64,000 nt of DNA from contig JAIFAC010000254.1 of the NCBI GenBank assembly GCA_026545765.1, positions 62,001 through 126,000 on the forward strand. The letters run 5' to 3'. The position numbers were made by a program, and so were the translations under genes. Under the pieces are notes generated by a model. It saw only the letters and a program-made list of their open reading frames with translations, did not search any database and was not told where the DNA came from. This stretch comes from Plantago major. Lineage: Eukaryota; Streptophyta; Magnoliopsida; Lamiales; Plantaginaceae. The number at the start of each line of letters is the position of its first letter. The first letter of the stretch is position 1. Below, one piece after another: positions 25,561 to 41,000 of this stretch.

Positions 25561-28500
25561 CAATAAACGAGTGGCATAATTACAAACGGAGAAGTCAATT
25601 TGAGATTGAAACAACACACCGGAGGAGTACTAAAATAACGAACGAAGAACTCTACATGAGAGTTAAACAAAACACAAACGGAGTGCGATAAACAACAAAC
25701 GACCAACTCCACTTGAGAGATAAACAACACACTAAAGGAGTGCGATACTGTCAAGTGAAGAAGTCTATTCAGGATTTAAATAATACACAGGAGTATGAGT
25801 TTCACAAATGAAAAACTCTACTTGAGAGTTAAACATCACACAAAAGGAGTGGGATAAACTACAAATGTAAAGCTGTAATCGAGAGTTAAATAACACAATA
25901 AAGGAGTGGAAAAATTACAAACGGAGAAGTCAATTTGAGATTTAAACAACACACAGGAGGAGTAATGAAATAACGAACGAAGAATTCTACTTGATAGTAA
26001 AACAGAACACAAAATGAGTGGGATAAAAAACAAACGAACAACTCCACTTGAGAGATAAACAACACACTAGAGGGGGATAATGTCAAACGAAAAAGTCTAT
26101 TCGGCATTTAAACAATACACAGAAGGAGTATGAGTATCACAAACGAATAACACTACTTGCAAGTAAAACAACACACATAACGAGTGGGATCAACAACACA
26201 ATAAACGAGTGGCATAATTACAACCGGGGAAGTCAATTTGAGATTGAAACAACACACCGGAGGAGTAATAAAATAACGAACGAAGAACTCTACATGAGAG
26301 TTAAACAAAACACAAACGGAGTGCGATAAACAACAAACGAACAACTCCACTTGAGAGATAAACAACACACTAAAGGAGTGGGATAATGTCAAATGAAGAA
26401 GTCTATTCAGGATTTAAATAATACACAGGGGTATGAGTTTTACAAACGAAAAACTCTACTTGAGAGTTTATCATCACACAAAAGGAGTGGGATAAACTAC
26501 AAATGTAAAACTGTACTCGAGAGTTAAATAACACAATAAAGGAGTGGAAAAATTACAAACGGAGAAGTCAATTTGAGATTTAAACAACACACAGGAGGAG
26601 TAATAAAATAACGAACGAAGAATTGTACTTGATAGTAAAACAAAACACAAAAGGAGTGGGATAAAAAACAAACGAACAACTCCACTTGAGAGATAAACAA
26701 CACACTAGAGGGGGATAATGTCAAAAGAAAAAGTCTATTCGGCCTTTAAACAATACACAGAAGGAGTATGAGTATCACAAACGAATAACACTACTTGAAA
26801 GTAAAACAACACACATAAGGAATGGGATCAACAACACAATAAACGAGTGGCATAAATACAAACGGAGAAGTCAATTTGAGATGGAAACAACACACCGGAG
26901 GAGTAATAAAATAACGAACGAAGAATTCTACTTGATAGTAAAACAAAACACAAAAGGAGTGGGATAAAAAACAAACGAACAACTCCACTTGAGTGATAAA
27001 CAACACACTAGAGGGGGATAATGTCAAATGAAAAAGTCTAGGCATTTAAACAATACATGAAGGTATGGGTATCACAAACGAATAACACTACTTGAAAGTA
27101 AAACAACACACATAAGGAGTTGGATCAACAACACAATAAACGAGTGGCATAATTACAAACGGACACACAGGAGGAGTAATAAAATAACGAACGAAGAACT
27201 CTACATGAGAGTTAAACAAAACACAAACGGAGTGCGATAAACAACAAACGAACAACTCCACTTGAGAGATAAACAACACACTAAAGGAGTGCGATAATGT
27301 CAAATGAAGAAGTCTGTTCAGGATTTCAATAATACACAGGTGTATGAGTTTCACAAACGAAAAACTCTACTTGAGAGTTAAACATCACACAAAAGGTGGG
27401 ATAAACTACAAATGTAAAAATGTATCGAGAGTTAAATAACACAATAAAGGTGGAAAAATTACAAGCGGAGAAGTCAATTTGAGATTTAAACAACACGGGA
27501 GGAGTAATAAAATAACGAGCGAAGAATTGTACTTGATAGTAAAACAAAACACAAAAGACTGGGATAAAAACAAACGAACAACTCCACTTGAGAGATAAAC
27601 AACACAAGAGGGGATAATGTCAAAAGAAAAAGTCTATTCGGCCTTTAAACAATACACAGAAGGAGTATGAGTATCACAAACGAATAACACTACTTGAAAG
27701 TAAAACAACACACATAAGGAGTGGGATCAACAACACAATAAACGAGTGGCATAAATACAAACGGAGAAGTCAATTTGAGATGGAAACAACACACCGGAGG
27801 AGTAATAAAATAACGAACGAAGAACTCTACATGAGAGTTAAACAAAACACAAAAGGAGTGGGATAAAAAACAAATGAACAACTCCACTTGAGAGATAAAC
27901 AACACACTAGAGGGGGATAATGTCAAACGAAAAAGTCTATTCGGCATTTAAACAATACACAGAAGGAGTATGGGTATCACAAACGAATAACACTACTTGA
28001 AAATAAAACAACACACATAAGGAGTGGGATCAACAACACAATAAACGAGTGGCATAATTACAAACGGACACACAGGAGGAGTAATAAAATAACGAACGAA
28101 GAACTCTACATGAGAGTTAAACAAAACACGAACGGAGTGCGATAAACAACAAACGAACAAATCCACTTGAGAGATAAACAACACACTAAAGGAGTGGGAT
28201 AATGTCAAATGAAGAAGTCTATTCAGGATTTAAATAATACACAGGGGTATGAGTTTCACAAACGAAAAAGTCTACTTGAGAGTTAAACATCACACAAAAG
28301 GAGTGGGATAAACTACAAATGTAAAACTCTACTCGAGAGTGAAATAACACAATAAAGGAGTGGAAAAATTACAAACGGAGAAGTCAATTTGAGATTTAAA
28401 CAACACACAGGAGGAGTAATAAAATAACGAACGAAGAATTCTACTTGATAGTAAAACAAAACACAAAAGGAGTGGGATAAAAAACAAACGAACAACTCCA

Positions 28501-30639
28501 CTTGAGAGATAAACAACACACTAGAGGGGGATAATGTCAAACGAAAAAGTCTATTCGGCATTTAAACAATACACAGAAGGAGTATGGGTATCACAAACGA
28601 ATAACACTACTTGAAAGTAAAACAACACACATAAGGAGTGGGATCAACAACACAATAAACGAGTGGCATAATTACAAACGGACACACAGGAGGAGTAATA
28701 AAATAACGAACGAAGAACTCTACATGAGAGTTAAACAAAACACAAACGGAGTGCGATAAACAACAAACGAACAAATCCACTTGAGAGATAAACAACACAC
28801 TAAAGGTGGGATAATGTCAAATGAAGAAGTCTATTCAGTTTAAATAATACACAGGGTATGAGTTTCACAAGCGAAAAAATACTTGAGAGTTAAACATCAC
28901 ACAAAAGGAGTGGGATAAACTACAAATGTAAAACTACTCGAGAGTGAAATAACACAATAAGCAGTGGAAAAATTACAAGCGGAGAAGTCAATTTGAGATT
29001 TAAACAACACACGGGAGGTAATAAAATAACGAGCGAAGAACTCTACATGAGAGTTAAACAAAACCAAAAAGTGGGATAAAAACAAATGAACAACTCCACT
29101 TGAGAGATAAACAACACACTAGAGGGGATAATGTCAAGCGAAAAAGTCTATTGGCATTTAAACAATACGGAAGGAGTATGGGTATCACAAGCGAATAACA
29201 CTACTTGAAAATAAAACAACACACATAAGTGGGATCAACAACACAATAAGCAGGTGGCATAATTACAAGCGGACACAGGAGGAGTAATAAAATAACGAGC
29301 GAAGAACTCTACATGAGAGTTAAACAAAACACGAGCAGTGCGATAAACAACAAGCGAACAAATCCACTTGAGAGATAAACAACACACTAAAGGAGTGGGA
29401 TAATGTCAAATGAAGAAGTCTATTAGTTTAAATAATACGAGGTATGAGTTTCACAAGCGAAAAAGTCTACTTGAGAGTTAAACATCACACAAAAGTGGGA
29501 TAAACTACAAATGTAAAACTCTACTTCGAGTGAAATAACACAATAAAGGTGGAAAAATTACAAGCGGAGAAGTCAATTTGGATTTAAACAACACAGGAGG
29601 AGTAATAAAATAACGAGCGAAGAATTCTACTTGATAGTAAAACAAAACCAAAAGGTGGGATAAAAACAAGCGAACAACTCCACTTGAGAGATAAACAACA
29701 CACTAGGGGGATAATGTCAAGCGAAAAAAGTCTATTCATTTAAACAATACGGAAGGAGTATGGGTATCACAAGCGAATAACACTACTTGAAAGTAAAACA
29801 ACACAAATAAGGTGGGATCAACAACACAATAAGCAGGTGGCATAATTACAAGCGGACACACGGGAGGAGTAATAAAATAACGAGCGAAGAACTCTACATG
29901 AGAGTTAAACAAAACACTGAAGCGAGTCACGATAAACAACAAGCGAACAACTCCACTTGAGAGATAAACAACACACTAAAGGAGTGCGATAATGTCAAAT
30001 GAAGAAGTACATTGAGTTTCAATAATACAGTGTATGAGTTTCACAAGCGAAAAACTCTACTTGAGTTAAACATCACACAAAGTGGGATAAACTACAAATG
30101 TAAAAGGCACTCGAGAGTTAAATAACACAATAAAGGTGGAAAAATTACAAGCGGAGAAGTCGATTTGAGATTTAAACAACACAGGAGGAGTAATAAAATA
30201 ACGAGCGAAGAATTCTACTTGATAGTAAAACAAAACCACAAAAGGTGGGATAAAAACAAGCGAACAACTCCACTTGAGAAATAAACAACACACTAGAGGG
30301 ATAATGTCAAAAGAAAAAGTCTATTGACCTTTAAACAATACACGGAAGGAGTATGAGTATCACAAGCGAATAACACTACTTGAAAGTAAAACAACACACA
30401 TAAGAATTGGGATCAACAACCTGATAAGCAGCAGGTGGCATAAATACAAGCGGAGAAGTCAATTTGAGATGGAAACAACACAGGAGGAGTAATAAAATAA
30501 CGAGCGAAGAACTCTACATGAGAGTTAAACAAAACACAAGCAGTCACGATAAACAACAAACGAACAACTCCACTTGAGAGATAAACAACACTAAAGGTGC
30601 GATAATGTCAAATGAAGAAGTGCATTGAGTTTCAATAAT
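25561..30639. repeat. B-type HOR block with mixed 638/613/303-bp spacing
   Basis: Clean stub spacings include 638, 638, 297, 602, 303 and 614 bp. The X deletion form (CGGACACACAGG) appears near 27,160, 28,066 and 28,680. Low-fidelity patches interrupt at about 27,030-27,070, 27,390-27,615 and 28,800-30,640, and the clean sequence on either side matches neighbouring copies well. A W variant reading GTCAAAAGAAAAAG with TTCGGCCTTT is seen near 26,724 and 27,619. Confidence 0.75.
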
Positions 30640-32420
30640 ACACAGGAGTATGAGTTTCACAAACGAAAAACTCTACTTGAGAGTTAAACATCACACAAAA
30701 GGAGTGGGATAAACTACAAATGTAAAACTCTACTCGAGAGTTAAATAACACAATAAAGGAGTGGAAAAATTACAAACGGAGAAGTCAATTTGAGATTGAA
30801 ACAACACACAGGAGGAGTAATAAAATAACGAACGAAGAATTCTACTTGATAGTAAAACAAAACACAAAAGGAGTGGGATAAAAAACAAACGAACAACTCC
30901 ACTTGAGAGATAAACAACACACTAGAGGGGGATAATGTCAAACGAAAAAGTCTATTCGGCATTTAAACAATACACAGAAGGAGTATGAGTATCACAAACG
31001 AATAACACTACTTGAAAGTAAAACAACACACATAAGGAGTGGGATCAACAACACAATAAACGAGTGGCATAAATACAAACGGAGAAGTCAATTTGAGATG
31101 GAAACAACACACCGGAGGAGTAATAAAATAACGAACGAAGAACTCTACATGGGAGTTAAACAAAACACAAAAGGAGTGGGATAAAAAACAAACGAACAAC
31201 TCCACTTGAGAGATAAACAGCACTATAGAGGGGGATAATGTCAAACGAAAAAGTCTATTCGGCATTTAAACAATACACAGAAGGAGTATGAGTATCACAA
31301 ACGAATAACACTACTTGAAAGTAAAACAACACACATAAGGAGTGGGATCAACAACACAATAAACGAGTGGCATAATTACAAACGGAGAAGTCAATTTGAG
31401 ATTGAAACAACACACCGGAGGAGTAATAAAATAACGAACGAAGAATTCTACTTGATAGTAAAACAAAACACAAAAGGAGTGGGATAAAAAACAAACGAAC
31501 AACTCCACTTGAGAGATAAACAGCACTATAGAGCGGGATAATGTCAAACGAAAAAGTCTATTCGGCATTAAACAATACACAGAAGGAGTATGAGTATCAC
31601 AAACGAATAACACTACTTGAAAGTAAAACAACACACATAAGGAGTGGGATCAACAACACAATAAACGAGTGGCATAAATACAAACGGAGAAGTCAATTTG
31701 AGATGGAAACAACACACCGGAGGAGTAATAAAATAACGAACGAAGAACTCTACATGAGAGTTAAACAAAACACAAAAGGAGTGGGATAAAAAACAAACGA
31801 ACAACTCCACTTGAGAGATAAACAGCACTCTAGAGGGGGATAATGTCAAACGAAAAAGTCTATTCGGCATTTAAACAATACACAGAAGGAGTATGAGTAT
31901 CACAAACGAATAACACTACTTGAAAGTAAAACAACACACATAAGGAGTGGGATCAACAACACAATAAACGAGTGTCATAAATACAAACGGAGAAGTCAAT
32001 TTGAGATTGAAACAACACACCGGAGGAGTAATAAAATAACGAACGAAGAATTCTACTTGATAGTAAAACAAAACACAAAAGGAGTGGGATAAAAAACAAA
32101 CGAACAACTCCACTTGAGAAATAAACAACACACTAGAGGGGGATAATGTCAAAAGAAAAAGTCTATTCGGCCTTTAAACAATACACAGAAGGAGTATGAG
32201 TATCACAAACGAATAACACTACTTGAAAGTAAAACAACACACATAAGGAGTGGGATCAACAACACAATAAACGAGTGGCATAAATACAAACGGAGAAGTC
32301 AATTTGAGATGGAAACAACACACTGGAGGAGTAATAAAATAACGAACGAAGAACTCTACATGAGAGTTAAACAAAACACAAAAGGAGTGGGATAAAAAAC
32401 AAATGAACAACTCCACTTGA
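30640..32420. repeat. Run of compact 303-bp B repeats
   Basis: Stubs at 31,037, 31,340, 31,642, 31,945 and 32,248 are 302-303 bp apart, so four full stub-X-Y-Z-W-V six-mers stand in a row without the intact-P six-mer between them. Their X subunit reads CATAAATACAAACGG followed by GAGATGGAAAC in most copies, and several have AAACAGCACT in Z. The subunit lengths 25 + 56 + 56 + 57 + 53 + 56 add to 303. Confidence 0.85.
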
Positions 32421-35400
32421 GAGATATGGGGGATAATGTCAAGCGAAAAAAGTCTATTCGGCATTTAAACAATACGGAAGAGTATGAGTATCACAAGCGA
32501 ATAACACTACTTGAAAGTAAAACAACACACATAAGAGTGGGATCAACAACCACAATAAGCAGTGTCATAAATACAAACGGAGAAGTCAATTTGAGATTGA
32601 AACAACACACCGGAGGAGTAATAAAATAACGAACGAAGAACTCTACATGAGAGTTAAACAAAACACAAACGGAGTGCGATAAACAACAAACGAACAAATC
32701 CACTTGAGAGATAAACAACACACTAAAGGAGTGCGATAATGTCAAATGAAGAAGTCTATTCAGGATTTAAATAATACACAAGAGTATGAGTTTCACAAAC
32801 GAAAAACTCTACTTGAGAGTTAAACATCACACAAAAGGAGTGGGATAAACTACAAATGTAAAGCTGTACTCGAGAGTTAAATAACACAATAAAGGAGTGG
32901 AAAAATTACAAACGGAGAAGTCAATTTGAGATTGAAACAACACACAGGAGGAGTAATAAAATAACGAACGAAAAATTCTACTTGATAGTAAAACAAAACA
33001 CAAAAGGAGTGGGATAAAAAACAAACGAACAACTCCACTTGAGAGATAAACAACACACTAGAGGGGGATAATGTCAAAAGAAAAAGTCTATTCGGCCTTT
33101 AAACAATACACAGAAGGAGTATGAGTATCACAAACGAATAACACTACTTGAAAGTAAAACAACACACATAAGGAGTGGGATCAACAACACAATAAACGAG
33201 TGGCATAAATACAAACGGAGAAGTCAATTTGAGATGGAAACAACACACCGGAGGAGTAATAAAATAATGAACGAAGAACTCTACATGAGAGTTAAACAAA
33301 ACACAAAAGGAGTGGGATAAAAAACAAATGAACAACTCCACTTGAGAGATAAACAACACACTAGAGGGGGATAATGTCAAACGAAAAAGTCTATTCGGCA
33401 TTTAAACAATACACAGAAGGAGTATGGGTATCACAAACGAATAACACTACTTGAAAATAAAACAACACACATAAGGAGTGGGATCAACAACACAATAAAC
33501 GAGTGGCATAATTACAAACGGACACACAGGAGGAGTAATAAAATAACGAACGAAGAACTCTACATGAGAGTTAAACAAAACACGAACGGAGTGCGATAAA
33601 CAACAAACGAACAAATCCACTTGAGAGATAAACAACACACTAAAGGTGGGATAATGTCAAATGAAGAAGTCTATTCATTTAAATAATACACGGGTATGAG
33701 TTTCACAAGCGAAAAAGTCTTGAGAGTTAAACATCACACAAAAGGAGTGGGATAAACTACAAATGTAAAACTACTCGAGAGTGAAATAACACAATAAAGG
33801 TGGAAAAATTACAAGCGGAGAAGTCAATTTGAGATTTAAACAACACATGGGAGGTAATAAAATAACGAGCGAAGAATTCTACTTGATAGTAAAACAAAAC
33901 CACAAAAGGTGGGATAAAAAACAAGCGAACAACTCCACTTGAGAGATAAACAACACTAGAGGGGATAATGTCAAGCGAAAAAGTCTATTGACATTTAAAC
34001 AATACAAGAAGGTATGGGTATCACAAGCGAATAACACTACTTGAAAGTAAAACAACACACATAAGGTGGGATCAACAACACAATAAGCAGTGGCATAATT
34101 ACAAGCGGACACACAGGAGTAATAAAATAACGAACGAAGAACTCTACATGAGAGTTAAACAAAACACAAACGGAGTGCGATAAACAACAAACGAACAACT
34201 CCACTTGAGAGATAAACAACACACTAAAGGAGTGCGATAATGTCAAATGAAGAAGTCTGTTCAGGATTTCAATAATACACAGGTGTATGAGTTTCACAAA
34301 CGAAAAACTCTACTTGAGAGTTAAACATCACACAAAAGGAGTGGGATAAACTACAAATGTAAAGCTGTACTCGAGAGTTAAATAACACAATAAAGGAGTG
34401 GAAAAATTACAAACGGAGAAGTCAATTTGAGATTTAAACAACACACAGGAGGAGTAATAAAATAACGAACGAAGAATTCTACTTGATAGTAAAACAAAAC
34501 ACAAAAGGAGTGGGATAAAAAACAAACGAACAACTCCACTTGAGAAATAAACAACACACTAGAGGGGGATAATGTCAAAAGAAAAAGTCTATTCGGCCTT
34601 TAAACAATACACAGAAGGAGTATGAGTATCACAAACGAATAACACTACTTGAAAGTAAAACAACACACATAAGGAGTGGGATCAACAACCTGATAAGCAG
34701 AGTGGCATAAATACAAGCGGAGAAGTCAATTTGAGATGGAAACAACACGGAGGAGTAATAAAATAACGAGCGAAGAACTCTACATGAGAGTTAAACAAAA
34801 CACAAAGTGGGATAAAAACAAATGAACAACTCCACTTGAGAGATAAACGACACTAGAGGGGATTATGTCAAAAGAAAAGTCTATTGCATTTAAACAATAC
34901 AGGAAGGAGTATGAGTATCACAAGCGAATAACACTACTTGAAAGTAAAACAACACACATAAGGAGTGGGATCAACAACCACAATAAGCAGTGTCATAAAT
35001 ACAAGCGGAGAAGTCGATTTGAGATTGAAACAACACACGGAGGAGTAATAAAATAACGAGCGAAGAACTCTACATGAGAGTTAAACAAAACACAAAAGTG
35101 CGATAAACAACAAACGAACAAATCCACTTGAGAGATAAACAACACACTAAAGGAGTGCGATAATGTCAAATGAAGAAGTCTATTCAGGATTTAAATAATA
35201 CACAAGAGTATGAGTTTCACAAACGAAAAACTCTACTTTAGAGTTAAACATCACACAAAAGGAGTGGGATAAACTAGAAATATAATAATATACTCGTGTG
35301 TTAAATAACACAATAAAGGAGTGGAAAAATTACAAACGGAGAAGTCAATTTGAGATTTAAACAACACACAGGAGGAGTAATAAAATAACGAACGAAGAAT

Positions 35401-38054
35401 TGTACTTGATAGTAAAACAAAACACAAAAGGAGTGGGATAAAAAACAAACGAACAACTCCACTTGAGAGATAAACAACACACTAGAGGGGGATAATGTCA
35501 AAAGAAAAAGTCTATTCGGCCTTTAAACAATACAGTAAGGGTGTGAGTATCACAAGCGAGTAACACTACTTGAAAGTAAAACAACACACATAAGGAGTGG
35601 GATCAACAACCTGATAAGCAGTGGCATAAATACAAACGGAGAAGTCAATTTGAGATGGAAACAACACACCGGAGGAGTAATAAAATAACGAACGAAGAAC
35701 TCTACATGAGAGTTAAACAAAACACCAAAGGAGTGGGATAAAAACCAAATGAACAACTCCACTTGAGAGATAAACAACACACTAGAGGGGGATAATGTCA
35801 AACGAAAAAGTCTATTCGGCATTTAAACAATACACAGAAGGAGTATGGGTATCACAAACGAATAACACTACTTGAAAATAAAACAACACACATAAGGAGT
35901 GGGATCAACACAATAAGCAGTGGCATAATTACAAGCGGACACACGGAGGAGTAATAAAATAGAGCGAAGAACTCTACATGAGAGTTAAACAAAACACGAA
36001 CGGAGTGCGATAAACAACAAACGAACAAATCCACTTGAGAGATAAACAACACACTAAAGGAGTGCGATAATGTCAAATGAAGAAGTGTATTCATTTAAAT
36101 AATACACAGGGTATAGGTTTCACAAGCGAAAAAGTCTACTTGAGAGTTAAACATCACACAAAGGTGGGATAAACTACAAATGTAAAACTACTACTCGAGT
36201 GAAATAACACAATAAAGGTGGAAAAATTACAAGCGGAGAAGTCGATTTGAGATTTAAACAACACACAGGAGGAGTAATAAAATAACGAACGAAGAATTCT
36301 ACTTGATAGTAAAACAAAACACAAAAGGAGTGGGATAAAAAAGAAACGAACAACTCCACTTGAGAGATAAACAACACACTAGAGGGGGATAATGTCAAAC
36401 GAAAAAGTCTATTCGGCATTTAAACAATACACAGAAGGAGTATGGGTATCACAAACGAATAACACTACTTGAAAGTAAAACAACACACATAAGGAGTGGG
36501 ATCAACAACACAATAAACGAGTGGCATAATTACAAACGGACACACAGGAGGAGTAATAAAATAACGAACGAAGAACTCTACATGAGAGTTAAACAAAACA
36601 CAAACGGAGTGCGATAAACAACAAACGAACAACTCCACTTGAGAGATAAACAACACACTAAAGGAGTGCGATAATGTCAAATGAAGAAGTCTATTCAGGA
36701 TTTAAATAATACACAGGAGTATGAGTTTCACAAACGAAAAACTCTACTTGAGAGTTAAACATCACACAAAAGGAGTGGGATAAACTACAAATGTAAAGCT
36801 GTACTCGAGAGTTAAATAACACAATAAAGGAGTGGAAAAATTACAAACGGAGAAGTCAATTTGAGATTTAAACAACACAAAGGAGGAGTAATAAAATAAC
36901 GAACGAAGAATTCTACTTGATAGTAAAACAAAACACAAAAGGAGTGGGATAAAAAACAAACTAACAACTCCACTTGAGAAATAAACAATACACTAGAGGG
37001 GGATAATGTCAAAAGAAAAAGTCTATTCGGCCTTTAAACAATACACAGAAGGAGTATGAGTATCACAAACGAATAACGCTACTTGAAAGTAAAACAACAC
37101 ACATAAGGAGTGGGATCAACAACACAATAAACGAGTGGCCTAAATACAAACGGAGAAGTCAATTTGAGATGGAAACAACACACCGAAGGAGTAATAAAAT
37201 AACGAACGAAGAACTCTACATGAGAGTGAAACAAAACACAAAAGGAGTGGGATAAAAAACAAATGAACAACTCCACTTGAGAGATAAACAGCACTCTAGA
37301 GGGGGATATGGTCAAACGAAAAAGTCTATTCGACATTTAAACAATACACAGAAGGAGTATGAGTATCACAAACGAATAACACTACTTGAAAGTAAAACAA
37401 CACACATAAGGAGTGGGATCAACAACACAATAAACGAGTGTCATAAATACAAACGGAGAAGTCAATTTGAGATTGAAACAACACACCGGAGGAGTAATAA
37501 AATAACGAACGAAGAACTCTACATGAGAGTTAAACAAAACACAAACGGAGTGCGATAAACAACAAACGAACAAATCCACTTGAGAGATAAACAACACACT
37601 AAAGGAGTGCGATAATGTCAAATGAAGAAGTCTATTCAGGATTTAAATAATACACAAGAGTATGAGTTTCACAAACGAACTCTACTTGAGAGTTAAACAT
37701 CACACAAAAGGAGTGGGATAAACTACAAATGTAAAACTCTACTCGAGAGTTAAATAACACAATAAAGGAGTGGAAAAATTACAAACGGAGAAGTCAATTT
37801 GAGATTTAAACAACACACAGGAGGAGTAATAAAATAACGAACGAAGAATTCTACTTGATAGTAAAACAAAACACAAAAGGAGTGGGATAAAACAAACGAA
37901 CAACTCCACTTGAGAGGTAAACAACACACTAGAGGGGGATAATGTCAAACGAAAAAGTCTATTCGGCATTTAAACAATACACAGAAGGAGTATGAGTATC
38001 ACGAACGAATAACACTACTTGAAAGTAAAAGAACACACATAAGGAGTGGGATCA
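32421..38054. repeat. B-type HOR block with alternating 303 and ~600-638-bp spacing
   Basis: Clean stubs at 33,173, 33,476, 34,674, 34,973, 35,595, 35,897, 36,494, 37,108, 37,411 and 38,044 show spacings of 303, 299, 302, 597, 614, 303 and 633 bp. Low-fidelity patches lie at about 32,425-32,570, 33,645-34,125, 34,690-35,100, 35,530-35,630 and 35,905-36,240. One P subunit at about 35,275-35,310 is unusually altered (TAGAAATATAATAATATAC where most copies have TACAAATGTAAAACTGTAC). Confidence 0.75.
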
Positions 38055-41000
38055 ACAACCTGATAAGGAGGTGGCATAATTACAAGCGGAGAAGTCAATT
38101 TGAGATTGAAACAACACAGGAGGAATAATAAAATAACGAGCGAAGAACTACATGAGTTAAACAAAACACTGAAGCAGTGCGATAAACAACAAAGCGAACA
38201 AATCCACTTGAGAGATAAACAAGACACTAAAGGTGCGATAATGTCAAATGAAGAAGTCTATTCGGATTTAAATAATACACGAGTATGAGTTCACAAGCGA
38301 AAAACTCTACTTGAGAGTTAAACATCACACAAAAGGTGGGATAAACTACAAATGTAAAACTACTGAGAGTTAAATAACACAATAAAGGTGGAAAAATTAC
38401 AAGCGGAGAAGTCGATTTGAGATTTAAACAACACACGATGAGATAATAAAATAACGAGCGAAGAATTCTACTTGATAGTAAAACAAAAGACAAAAGGTGG
38501 GATAAAAACAACGAACAACTCCACTTGAGAGATAAACAACACTAGAGGGGATAATGTCAAGCGAAAAAGTCTATTGGCATTTAAACAACACAGGAAGGTA
38601 TGAGTATTACAAGCGAATAACACTACTTGAAAGTAAAACAACACACATAAGGAGTGGGATCAACAACACAATAAGCAGGTGGCATAATTACAAGCGGAGA
38701 AGTCGATTTGAGATTGAAACAACACAAGGAGGAATAATAAAATAACGAGCGAAGAACTCTACATGAGAGTTAAACAAAACACAAGCAGTGCGATAAATAA
38801 CAAGCGAATAACTCCACTTGAGAGATAAACAACAAACTAAAGGTGGGATAATGTCAAATGAAGAAGTCTATTGAGTTTAAATAATACAGGAGTATGAGTT
38901 TCACAAGCGAAAAACTACTTGAGAGTTAAACATCACACAAAAAGTGGGATAAACTACAAATGTAAAACTCTTTCGAGAGTTAAATAACACAATAAAGTGG
39001 AAAAATTACAAGCGGAGAAGTCAATTTGAGATTGAAACAACACAGGAGGAGTAATAAAATAACGAGCGAAGAAGTCTACTTGATAGTAAAACAAAACCAC
39101 AAAAGGTGGGATAAAAACAAGCGAACAACTCCACTTGAGAGATAAACAACACACTAGAGGATAATGTCAAGCGAAAAGTCTATTGGCATTTAAACAATAC
39201 AGAAGGAGTATGAGTATCACAAGCGAATAACACTACTTGAAAGTAAAACAACACACATAAGGAGTGGGATCAACAACACAATAAGCGAGTGGCATAATCT
39301 ACAAGCGGAGAAGTCAATTTGAGGTGGAAACAACACAGGAGGTAATAAAATAACGAGCGAAGAACTCTACATGGGAGTTAAACAAAACACAAAATTGGGA
39401 TAAAAACAAGCGAACAACTCCACTTGAGAGATAAACACACTAAAGGGGATAATGTCAAATGAAAAAGTCTATTCGCATTTAAACAATACGGAAGGAGTAT
39501 GAGTATCACAAGCGAATAACACTACTTGAAAGTAAAACAACACACATAAGGGTGGGATCAACAACACAATAAAGGAGTGGCATAATTACAAGCGGAGAAG
39601 TCAATTTGAGATTGAAACAACACGGAGGAGTAATAAAATAACGAGCGAAGAACTCTACATGAGAGTTAAACAAAACACAAAGGTGGGATAAAAACAACGA
39701 ACAACTCCACTTAAGAGATAAACAACAAACTAAAGGAGTGGGATAATGTCAAATGAAGAAGTCTATTCATGATTTAAATAATACACAGGAGTATGAGTAT
39801 CACAAACGAATAACACTACTTGAAAGTAAAACAACACACATAAGGAGTGGGATCAACAACCTGATAAGGTGGCATAATTACAAGCGGAGAATCAATTTGA
39901 GATTGAAACAACACACGGAGTAATAAAATAAAATACGAGCGAAGAACTCTACATGAGTTAAACAAAACACAAAGCGGTGCGATAAACAACAAGCGAACAA
40001 CTCCACTTAAGAGATAAACAACAAACTAAAGGGGGATAATGTCAAATGAAGAAGTCTATTCGGGATTTAAATAATACAGAAGGTATGAGTTTCACAAGCG
40101 AAAACTCTACTTGAGTTAAACATCACACAAAAGGTGGGATAAACTACAAATGTAAAACTCCACTCGAGAGTTAAATAACACAATAAAGTGGAAAAATTAC
40201 AAGCGGAGAAGTCGATTTGAGATTTAAACAACACAGGAGGAGTAATAAAATAACGAGCGAAGAATTCTACTTGATAGTAAAACAAACACAAAAGTGGGAT
40301 AAAAACAACGAACAACTCCACTTGAGAGATAAACAACACACTAGGGGATAATGTCAAGCGAAAAAGTCTATTGACATTTAAATAATACACGGAAGGAGTA
40401 TGAGTATCACAAGCGAATAACACTACTTGAAAGTAAAACAACACACATAAGAGTGGGATCAACAACCTGATAAGCAGGTGGCATAATTACAAGCGGAGAA
40501 GTCGATTTGAGATTGAAACAACACAGGAGGTAATAAAATAACGAGCGAAGAACTCTACATGAGAGTTAAACAAAACACAAATGGTGGGATAAATAACAAG
40601 CGAACAACTCCACTTGAGAGATAAACAACACACTAAAGGTGGGATAATGTTAAATGAAGAAGTCTATTGAGTTTAAATAATACAAGGAGTATGAGTTTCA
40701 CAAGCGAAAAACTCTACTTGAGAGTTAAACATCACACAAAAGAGTGGGATAAACTACAAATGTAAAACTACTCGAGAGTTAAATAACACAATAAAGGTGG
40801 AAAAATTACAAGCGGAGAAGTCAATTTGAGATTGAAACAACACACGGGAGGAGTAATAAAATAACGAGCGAAGAAGTCTACTTGATAGTAAAACAAAACA
40901 AAAGGTGGGATAAAAACAAGCGAACAACTCCACTTGAGAGATAAACAACACACTAGGGGATAATGTCAAGCGAAAAAGTCTATTGACATTTAAACAATAC

